Shown: one piece after another, positions 27,208 to 34,272 of the stretch
How positions within the stretch are numbered: the stretch's first letter is position 1
How the letters are laid out: the number at the start of each line of letters is the position of its first letter
NCBI GenBank assembly: GCA_021818865.1
Contig: JAKASX010000001.1
Location: forward strand, 1-64,000
Length of the DNA: 64,000 nt
Source of the DNA: Acidobacteriota bacterium
GTDB lineage: Bacteria; Acidobacteriota; Terriglobia; Acidiferrales; UBA7541
Direction of reading: 5' to 3'
Translations under genes and position numbers: made by a program
The notes under the pieces: generated by a model
The model's input: the letters and a program-made list of their open reading frames with translations, nothing else
Databases searched by the model: none
What the model was told of the DNA's origin: nothing

Positions 27208-27929
27208 GAGGTTGCAAACCGCTTCAAGTCGATCCTTGCCGAAACAATCTCGCGCATCTGCTCCTGCAGCTTGTGGACGGCCAGCGTCCCGTCCATCAGG
27301 ACGAACCCTTCCGATTCGATCATCCGATCGTAGCGATCGAGGATCATTCCCTGGAAAATCCGGAAACTTTCCAGACGGTCGAGTGAAAGCCCGAGATCGG
27401 CGCCAGCTTCGTAGTATTTCAGCCGCGGGCGTCCGCTGAGAATCCGCCCCATGGCAATTTCAAGCGGAGCGCGGTAATAAAAGGCGATATCGGGCGGCGT
27501 GGCAAAGCGATAGAGGTTGCGCAGCCATGCTTCCGGGCAGCCACGGGCGCCGTCGCGAGCATATGCCGTATAGACGTAACGATCGGCCAAGACCAGGTGA
27601 CCGCTGCGCAGGAGCGGCAGAATCTGGCGCTCGTAGCGGTCCGCGAAATCCGCCGCGTGGATCAAGGAAAAGGTGACGGGCGTGAGCAGGCGGCGCTTTT
27701 TGCCGCGCTTGGTGGCCGCGGCAACCAAGGGCGAGGAGTTCCATTCGGTGAAATGAGTGCGGTAGCCGCCGACTTCGAGCCAACGCTTCAGGAGATGGAG
27801 CTGGGTGCTTTTCCCCGAACCGTCTATTCCTTCGACCACCACCAAAGCTCCGGGATAGTTTCGGGAAGGGGTTTTTGCGGGCTTGCTTTCGGTCGTGATC
27901 TCGGCAACCGGCGCAGGGCTCATAGGCAC
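27204..27929 (-). CDS. Thymidylate-kinase-like P-loop kinase, copy 2
   Basis: The 241-residue protein has a canonical P-loop (VVEGIDGSGKSTQLHLL) and a DRY motif (LVLADRYVYTAYARDGARG). Like copy 1, it lacks TREPGG (here TEWNSSPLVAAATKRGKKRRLL, with an unusual basic cluster) and lacks the usual thymidine-binding segment after DRY. The two copies share architecture but little exact sequence, so the duplication is old. It is the first gene of the kinase-kinase-ppx-sixA operon and overlaps copy 1 by an ATGA. Confidence 0.75.
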   Translation of the reverse strand: MPMSPAPVAEITTESKPAKTPSRNYPGALVVVEGIDGSGKSTQLHLLKRWLEVGGYRTHFTEWNSSPLVAAATKRGKKRRLLTPVTFSLIHAADFADRYERQILPLLRSGHLVLADRYVYTAYARDGARGCPEAWLRNLYRFATPPDIAFYYRAPLEIAMGRILSGRPRLKYYEAGADLGLSLDRLESFRIFQGMILDRYDRMIESEGFVLMDGTLAVHKLQEQMREIVSARIDLKRFATS

Positions 27930-28228
27930 GAATTCCCAGCGAAATAGATAGGCACGTATGATAACCCCCTCATGAGGCCCAGGTAAAATTCCTGTTACAG
28001 CTGCAAAGAGCCCTTTTACGGGGTCGGGAGCCAGGCAGGCGGCTGTGGAAATCGTGTGGATATAGCTGGGCCTTTAACCGGATATTCACATTTCCACCCT
28101 CCCCCGGGTGTACACTCACTTTCCGCCTTTGCCGGCCGCAAACCGGCAGAGGACCGCGGGGCTCCCGCGGAACCCTGTGGCGAGCTTTCCCGCTGGGAAG
28201 GCGTGCGCTGCGCAGTGGGGGAAAATAC
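27930..28228. other. Divergent intergenic region with possible structured leader
   Basis: This 299-base gap separates two divergent genes. AGGCCCAG (27975-27982) pairs perfectly with CTGGGCCT (28066-28073). Further right, short GC hairpins (for example TGCCGG...CCGGCA and CCGCGGG...CCCGCGG around 28130-28175) precede the zinc-ribbon gene. I could not match it to a known riboswitch or RNA family. Promoters for both genes should lie here. Confidence 0.3.
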
Positions 28229-28477
28229 ATGACGCAGACGATCGTAACGCAACGTCCGTGGGGAGTTGCTTGCCTGCACTGCGGCGAAGTTTTTCCAGTC
28301 CCGTTTGAACCGGCGCCCGCTTCCGATTCGGAGCATGAACTGGAGGAGCGGGGCTCCGGGCGTGTTTTTCTGGCTTGGTGCCCGACCTGCGATCGCGAAG
28401 CGCCGTATTCCACCGAACAAATGGTGAGATTCGAATCTGCCCGCCGAGGCGCGGCGGCTGCTGCCGGGGCTCTCTAA
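28229..28477 (+). CDS. Small zinc-ribbon protein of unknown function
   Basis: The 82-residue protein has two CxxC knuckles (ACLHCGEVF near residue 15 and AWCPTCDRE near residue 49), consistent with one zinc ribbon. A Glu-rich segment lies between and the C-terminus is Ala-rich. It stands alone between the kinase operon and aroF with no informative partners. The ATG follows GTGGGGGAAAATAC. Function not assigned. Confidence 0.65.
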   Translation: MTQTIVTQRPWGVACLHCGEVFPVPFEPAPASDSEHELEERGSGRVFLAWCPTCDREAPYSTEQMVRFESARRGAAAAAGAL

Positions 28478-28611
28478 CCCATCTTCCTTCCGTCGTTTCC
28501 GGAGTTCCTCGAAGACCTTTTGCCAGCGCGTCATTTGGCCAGCGGTTTGCGGCGGCTGCGCAGATGGGGTAGACTCGCATCCTTCATGGGGTTTTCCCTT
28601 CGGAGAAACTG

Positions 28612-29640
28612 ATGCTGGTCGTAATGCAAGCCAATGCCACTGAGGAGCAGATTCGCGCGGTTTGCGAGCGAATCGAATCGCTCGGACTGCGGGCGCACCC
28701 GATTCCGGGAGCGATGCGCACCGCAATTGGAATTACGGGAAATAAAGACGCGGTAGACCTGGGAACGCTCGAGAGCCTGGCGGGCGTGGCCGAGTGCATC
28801 CCGGTCAGCAAGCCCTACAAACTGGTCGGCAGGGAAATGAAGCCGGAGGACAGCGTCATTACGATCCCGACGCCGGCCGGCGAGGTAAAAGTAGGCGGAG
28901 GGAACGTAGCCATAATCGCCGGACCCTGCGCCGTGGAGACGCGCGAACAGACCTTTGCCGCGGCCGAACGCGTGCGCGCGGCAGGGGCGCGGCTGTTTCG
29001 CGGCGGCGCGTACAAGCCGCGGACGTCGCCCTACAGCTTTCAGGGTCTGGGCCTGGAGGGCCTGAAAATCCTGGCGGAAGCGCGCGAAAAGTACGGGCTG
29101 GGCATCGTGACGGAAGCGGTGGACAACGAGTGCCTGGATCTGGTGGAAGAATACGCCGACGTCATCCAGATCGGCGCGCGAAACATGCAGAATTTCTCGC
29201 TGCTGAGACGCGCGGGCCGCGCGCGGAAGCCGGTGCTGCTGAAGCGCGGCATGTCGGCCACGCTCGACGAATGGCTGATGGCCGCCGAATACGTACTTTC
29301 CGAAGGTAATTATCAGGTGATGCTGTGCGAACGCGGCGTGCGGACGTTTTCCGATCACACGCGAAACACGCTGGATTTGAGCGTGGTTCCGGCGGCGCAG
29401 CGCGCCAGCCATCTGCCGATTCTCGTCGATCCGAGCCACGGCACCGGCCGTCGGCAAAAGGTGCGGGCGCTTTCGCGCGCCGCGGTCGCCGTCGGCGCCG
29501 ACGGGCTCATCATCGAAGTGCATCACGATCCCGACCGCGCGCTTTCCGACGGCATGCAGTCCATCGCGCCCGAGGAATTCCAACGCCTGATGGCGGAAGT
29601 GCGGGAAATCGCCCGGGTGCTGGACCGCACGGTGAATTGA
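28612..29640 (+). CDS. aroF: 3-deoxy-7-phosphoheptulonate (DAHP) synthase
   Basis: This enzyme is the first step of the shikimate pathway, joining PEP and erythrose 4-phosphate. The 342-residue protein has an N-terminal ferredoxin-like regulatory domain (residues 1-70, [17 protein letters not shown]) and a barrel of the short type I-beta class: [78 protein letters not shown] and [15 protein letters not shown]. The N-terminal domain suggests feedback control, as in related enzymes. Confidence 0.95.
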   Translation: MLVVMQANATEEQIRAVCERIESLGLRAHPIPGAMRTAIGITGNKDAVDLGTLESLAGVAECIPVSKPYKLVGREMKPEDSVITIPTPAGEVKVGGGNVAIIAGPCAVETREQTFAAAERVRAAGARLFRGGAYKPRTSPYSFQGLGLEGLKILAEAREKYGLGIVTEAVDNECLDLVEEYADVIQIGARNMQNFSLLRRAGRARKPVLLKRGMSATLDEWLMAAEYVLSEGNYQVMLCERGVRTFSDHTRNTLDLSVVPAAQRASHLPILVDPSHGTGRRQKVRALSRAAVAVGADGLIIEVHHDPDRALSDGMQSIAPEEFQRLMAEVREIARVLDRTVN

Positions 29641-29776
29641 GCCAGCGTGTCACGGCGCCGATGCTTTCCGAAACGAGCGTTTCGGCGGCCGAGCGCGGCG
29701 CGGGATGAATCCCGAGTACGCAGTTCCCTTCCTCAATGAACGACCCTTTCCGGCAACGGCGAGCGGATGGCAAAGG

Positions 29777-30901
29777 ATGAAATTCCGGCCGAATCCACGG
29801 CTGATCGTCGCGCTGGTGGCGCTCGCGATCGCGGGCACGATCGAAGTGCTGCGCGAAAAAGAACCCACATTTTTGCGTCCTGGACTTCACCTCTACGCCT
29901 ACGTCGCCAATTCCGCCGACGGAACGGTGACGGCGGTCGATCTGGTGAAGCTCCAGCCGGTGGCAACGATTCCCGTGGGACCCGAGCCCGGATGGGTGAC
30001 GGCGGCGCCAGCGCGCAAGCAGGTTTGGGGAGTGAGCACGGGCGGAGGGTACGTTTGGGTGATAGACGCGCCGAAAGGGACGGTGCAGCGCATCCCCGTC
30101 TGCCAGGATCCAGTTTCGCTGGCGTTTTCCCCGAATGGGCAACGAGCGTACGTGGCCTGCGCGGCGTCGGGAACCGTCGCGGCGATCGATTGCGAGACGC
30201 GGCAAGTGGTGGCGCGAGGACGAGCGGGACTGCCAGGCGGCGAAACGACGGAGGCGGTGACGCCGAATGGCAAATGGCTGCTGGTCGCGAACCGTGCCGA
30301 TGCGAGCGTGAGCCTGCTGGACGCGGCGACGCTGCGGGAGAAAGCGGCGCTGCCCGTGGCGCCCAATCCCAATACCATCGTCGTGCTTCCGGACAGTTCG
30401 AAGGCGTTCGTCGGCTCGGCGACCACCGATTTCGTTTCCGTGCTTCGGCTCGATCCGCCGGCGGTGGTCACGCGGCTGGATACAGGAGGACGCACCAGCG
30501 CACTGGTGCTCAAACCGGACGGAGGGGAAATCTACGTCTTGTCGCCCGATACGCACGGGATGACGGTGATCAATACGTGGACGAATGAAGTGGGGGATTT
30601 TCTGCAGCTGGGCGCCGACCCGGCGGCAGGGGTGGTCACGCGCGACGGCGCGACGCTCTACGCGTGCGACGCGGGCGGACAGCGCGTCGACGTGGTGAAC
30701 CTCACCTACCGTGAACTCGAAGGCTCGGCGCCGACCGGGCAGCATCCGGTGGCGTGCGTGCTGGGACTCGATCAGAAACTGCTGCTCGTGGCCGACAGCG
30801 CCTCGAACGATCTGGCTGTGATCGCGCGCCAAGGGCCGAATCTGGTCACATTGGTGCCCGTGGGAAAGCAACCGGATTCGTTGGCGGTGGAACTATTTTA
30901 G
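29777..30901 (+). CDS. YncE/YVTN-type seven-bladed beta-propeller protein
   Basis: The protein is about 374 residues from ATG 29777. One N-terminal helix (LIVALVALAIAGTIEVL) acts as signal or anchor, followed by repeated YVTN-type blades (AYVANSADGTVTAVDLVKLQPVATIPVG, SLAFSPNGQRAYVAC, KWLLVANRADASVSLLD, LLLVADSASNDLAVI). Such propellers are periplasmic or secreted and of varied function. An in-frame ATG at 29705 would add 24 residues, but 29777 puts the helix at the N-terminus and has AAAGG just before it. Confidence 0.75.
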   Translation: MKFRPNPRLIVALVALAIAGTIEVLREKEPTFLRPGLHLYAYVANSADGTVTAVDLVKLQPVATIPVGPEPGWVTAAPARKQVWGVSTGGGYVWVIDAPKGTVQRIPVCQDPVSLAFSPNGQRAYVACAASGTVAAIDCETRQVVARGRAGLPGGETTEAVTPNGKWLLVANRADASVSLLDAATLREKAALPVAPNPNTIVVLPDSSKAFVGSATTDFVSVLRLDPPAVVTRLDTGGRTSALVLKPDGGEIYVLSPDTHGMTVINTWTNEVGDFLQLGADPAAGVVTRDGATLYACDAGGQRVDVVNLTYRELEGSAPTGQHPVACVLGLDQKLLLVADSASNDLAVIARQGPNLVTLVPVGKQPDSLAVELF

Positions 30902-30959
30902 CCGAGCGATGATCGAGGGCGAGGGGGTTCGGCGCGATGGGTTTCACCATCCTCAAGTG

Positions 30960-30979
30960 ATCCTTGATCATGCAAGGAT
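30960..30979. repeat. Perfect 7-bp inverted repeat between two genes
   Basis: ATCCTTG (30960-30966) and CAAGGAT (30973-30979) flank a 6-base loop, 60 bases after the YncE-like gene. It could act in transcription termination or as a binding site; no T-run follows. Confidence 0.3.
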
Positions 30980-31126
30980 AGATGCAGGGGAACGCGAAGA
31001 AGCGGGTAAGGGACCGCGATATTCGGGCGGGTGCGTGAGCCAAACCAGGACCAGATGAACGCGACTCATCACGTTTTGCCTTCGAGCGAGCGGCCGGGCC
31101 GCGTGTTAGAATGGCGGTCCATACGG

Positions 31127-33418
31127 ATGCGGCTGCTCAACCGGTACATTTTTCGGGAACTCGCTTCCCACGCCTTGCTCGGGCTGGCCGTTTTCACGTT
31201 CGTCTTTTTCGTTCCCAAACTCGTGCAGTTGATGGATCTGGTGGTGCGCCACTGGACGCACCTGGGATCGGTGCTGCTTCTGGTAGCCTGCGCGCTGCCG
31301 GCCGTGCTCACGTTTTCGCTGCCCATCGCCGTGCTGGTGGGCGCGCTGATCGGGCTGGGGCGGCTGGGCGCCGATAGCGAAATCATCGCGCTGAATTCGG
31401 TGGGAATCGGGCGGCGGCATCTGCTGATTCCAGTGGGGCTGTTCGCGTTGGCGGGCACGCTGATCACACTCGGCAACACGCTGTGGCTCGTTCCGCACTC
31501 GCTTGACGAGATGACCCGCATCGAGCATCGCTTGATGGCTTCGGAGAGCTCGCTTGAGATCGAGCCACGCGTGTTTCAGGAGGAATTTCAGCACCTAATC
31601 CTTTACATTCAGGACGCGAGCGCATCGGGCCGGAGGTGGCGCGGCGTTTTCCTGGCGGATACGGGACTGAAGGGAACGAGCGAAGTCACCCTGGCGCGCA
31701 GCGCCGAACTGGTGCCGCTCCCGGGCACCGGCACTCTGCAAATTCACCTGGAAGACGGCTCGACACAAACCTACGAGACGGCTGAGCCCAGCCACTACAG
31801 TGTCGCCACGTTCGCAGCGAGCGATCTTGCGCTGAGACTTTCGCGAACAGCCAGCGAGACGGCGTCCGCGCCGGTTCCCGCTCGCGAATCCATCAGCCAA
31901 CTGCTCGCCACGCGGGGCAAGGACCGGCTGGAAGCTCAAGTGGAACTTGAGAGGCGGCTTGCGTTTCCCGCGGCATGCCTCGTTTTCGGCTTGCTGGCGA
32001 TTGGCGTGGGCGCACGGCCACGCCAAACCAGCCGCGCGATGGGGTTCGTGCTCACGCTCGCGCTGCTGGCCGGTTATTACCTCGTCTTCGTCATTGGCGT
32101 GGGAAAAGCGCGGCAAGGAGTCCTGGCGCCGTGGCTGGGCGTGTGGCTGGCGAATATTGCCTGCGCCGGCATCGGGGCGGGTCTGATGGCCGGAATCGAC
32201 AGCGTGCGCTGCGGGCGCTGCTTCGAGTGGATCGCGGAACGGATGGCGGAACTCTCTCGCAAGCGGACCGCGGCAGCCGAAACGTCGACCGAGGAACGAG
32301 TGGCGCCGCACCGGCGGTTGCTGCGTTTCCCGCTGCTGGTGGATCTGTATCTGCTGCGCAGCTTTGTGCTCTATTTCGCCCTCACGCTCGCCGGCTTCGT
32401 TTTGCTGTTCGAGGTGTTCACGTTTTTCGAGCTACTGAACGACATTTCGAGCCATCACATCGCCTTTGCCGTGGTGGCCAATTATTTCCGGTATCTGGCG
32501 CCGTTGCTGCTGTACGAGCTGACGCCGCTTGCCGCACTGATCGCCACGCTCGTCACGCTCGCGGTGATGAGCAAATACAACGAAGTCATCGCGTTCAAGG
32601 CTTCCGGCGTCAGCCTGTACCGGCTTTCCGTTCCTCTGCTCATTGCCGGGCTGGCCATTTCCTGCGGCCTTTTCGCCATGGACGCGCATTTCCTGCCCTT
32701 CGCCAACCGGAAGCAGGACGCATTGCGCAACGAGATCAAGGGTCTGCCAGCGCAAACATTTTTCCAGCCGCGGCTGCGCTGGATTTTCGGCCAGGGCGAC
32801 AAAATCTATAACTACGAACTCTACGACGCCGACCACCAGACGTTTGCCGGGCTCAACGTTTTCGAACTCGATCCGAAAACGTTCGCGCTGCGCCGACGCA
32901 TCTTCGCCAAGCGGGCGCAATGGGAACCGGCGATCGGCGGCTGGGTGCTCGAACGGGGATGGGTGCGGGATTTCCGCGATGAACGAGTGGTGAACTACCG
33001 GCCTTTCACCGTGGATTCGTTTCCGGAGATGCGCGAGGGCCCGGACTATTTCCGCCGGCAAGTGCTCCAGTCCTATCAGATGAACTGGCAGCAACTGGGC
33101 CGGTATATCGCGCAATTGCGACAAGCCGGTTTCGACGTGGCATCGCTATCCGTCCAGTGGCAACGGAAATTTGCGTTTCCCCTGCTTGCCGCGATCATCA
33201 TTCTGATCAGCATTCCCTTCCCGTTTCTGCTGGGAACGCGCAGCGCGGTAGGAGGGCTGGCGGCCGGCGTGGGTATCGGCATCGTCTATTGGGCCACTTC
33301 GGCGCTGTTCGAGGCGATGGGAGCGGTGGGGCAATTGCCGCCGGTGGTTGCAGGATGGGCGCCGGATGCGATATTTCTGTTTGCAGGGCTCTACTTTTTC
33401 CTGAAGATGCCGACCTGA
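31127..33418 (+). CDS. LptF-LptG fused LPS-export permease
   Basis: This 763-residue protein contains two complete YjgP/YjgQ (LptF/LptG) permease units in one chain. Unit 1 (residues ~1-370) begins MRLLNRYIFRELASHALLGL; unit 2 (from ~400) begins LLVDLYLLRSFVLYFALTLAGF and includes MSKYNEVIAFKASGVSLYRL. Each has the N-terminal helix pair, a periplasmic jellyroll-like insert and a C-terminal helix group. LptF and LptG with LptB extract LPS from the inner membrane. A -10-like TAGAAT lies at 31107-31112. Starts further upstream (31031) are possible but add an unconserved tail. Confidence 0.92.
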   Translation: MRLLNRYIFRELASHALLGLAVFTFVFFVPKLVQLMDLVVRHWTHLGSVLLLVACALPAVLTFSLPIAVLVGALIGLGRLGADSEIIALNSVGIGRRHLLIPVGLFALAGTLITLGNTLWLVPHSLDEMTRIEHRLMASESSLEIEPRVFQEEFQHLILYIQDASASGRRWRGVFLADTGLKGTSEVTLARSAELVPLPGTGTLQIHLEDGSTQTYETAEPSHYSVATFAASDLALRLSRTASETASAPVPARESISQLLATRGKDRLEAQVELERRLAFPAACLVFGLLAIGVGARPRQTSRAMGFVLTLALLAGYYLVFVIGVGKARQGVLAPWLGVWLANIACAGIGAGLMAGIDSVRCGRCFEWIAERMAELSRKRTAAAETSTEERVAPHRRLLRFPLLVDLYLLRSFVLYFALTLAGFVLLFEVFTFFELLNDISSHHIAFAVVANYFRYLAPLLLYELTPLAALIATLVTLAVMSKYNEVIAFKASGVSLYRLSVPLLIAGLAISCGLFAMDAHFLPFANRKQDALRNEIKGLPAQTFFQPRLRWIFGQGDKIYNYELYDADHQTFAGLNVFELDPKTFALRRRIFAKRAQWEPAIGGWVLERGWVRDFRDERVVNYRPFTVDSFPEMREGPDYFRRQVLQSYQMNWQQLGRYIAQLRQAGFDVASLSVQWQRKFAFPLLAAIIILISIPFPFLLGTRSAVGGLAAGVGIGIVYWATSALFEAMGAVGQLPPVVAGWAPDAIFLFAGLYFFLKMPT

Positions 33419-33564
33419 CGATCTGTCGGCCAATGGCGATTGCTGCAGCGCCTTCGGAGGCCAGGGTCCGGCTGATGGCAGCGCGCCGGCGCACGAGCGA
33501 ATCCCCGGCCCCCGACGACAAGTGCAACTTCCTTGCGGTCAAGCCGGACTTTGGCGCAGCGTCG

Positions 33565-34029
33565 TCATTCCTTGTCGTACACCGCCATACTATGGAACTT
33601 CTTCCCCGATGAGTCGGTTCCGTGGACGGTGACCGTGCGGGTTTTTCCGTCGGCAGACACCACGATTCGGCCTGACAACATGAGCTTCTTACCCTTCCTT
33701 TGCCGGATGACGATCGTGCGACTGCCCGATCGCGTGAGCGACATCGTTTCCGCAAGTGGATTGCCGGAGATCGGGTAGTAGCGGCCGTCCAGTTTCCCCG
33801 TCCATTCGGTGTGCGTGGGATTGCCGGCGGCATCGACGCCGTCCGTGGTCAGTTTGACGTCCTCGCCCACGGTTTCCCAAACAGCCTTGGTGATTTTCCC
33901 CGAGGAAGGGCTGAACTTCGACTTTGCCTCGTTCAGCGTCCAACTGCCCATGAAGGGGCTTTGGGCAAAACAGACCACCGCTCCGAGAAAGCACAACGCT
34001 AGCGTCAGTGCCGCCGTTCTTGCTTTCAT
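33565..34029 (-). CDS. Small secreted beta-rich protein ('LNEAKSKF' family)
   Basis: This 154-residue protein has a clear signal peptide (LTLALCFLGAVVCFAQ). The mature part has the motifs GSWTLNEAKSKFSP, TTDGVDAAGNPTHTEW, GKLDGRYYPISGNP, GRIVVSADGKTRTVTVHGT and a YDKE end. I recognise this layout from many uncharacterised secreted proteins of Acidobacteriota, but no function is known to me. It stands alone between lptFG and ppdK. Confidence 0.8.
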   Translation of the reverse strand: MKARTAALTLALCFLGAVVCFAQSPFMGSWTLNEAKSKFSPSSGKITKAVWETVGEDVKLTTDGVDAAGNPTHTEWTGKLDGRYYPISGNPLAETMSLTRSGSRTIVIRQRKGKKLMLSGRIVVSADGKTRTVTVHGTDSSGKKFHSMAVYDKE

Positions 34030-34212
34030 ATCTCCTCCTGATCGAGAAGCGGTACGTAAGGCTGTTGGGGTTGAAAGTGTTGGTTGAGAATCTTTTTTTG
34101 GGCTTCTCCGTTGCGCAGAACTCTAGCCTGTCCGCAATGCTCTGTCAATTGCAGGAGAGCCAGCGTCAAGCCGAACGTGAATTGCAATCAAGGACGACTG
34201 CAGGAAGTGGGA

Positions 34213-34253
34213 GGGAGCGTTCGCAGAGCGCAAGCGCCTGTCGCAACGCTCCC
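34213..34253. terminator. Hairpin downstream of ppdK
   Basis: GGGAGCGTT (34213-34221) pairs perfectly with AACGCTCCC (34245-34253). It lies 20 bases beyond the ppdK stop on the minus strand. There is no T-run, so it may be a factor-dependent terminator or transcript-end hairpin. Confidence 0.4.
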
Positions 34254-34272
34254 TTCAAGCAGGACTCGAAGC

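Noticed and set aside
31031-31127. Upstream start for the LptF-LptG fusion
   Set aside because: The extra 32 residues are unconserved, and a -10-like box (31107-31112) lies within them, so MRLLNRYIF at 31127 is the better start.
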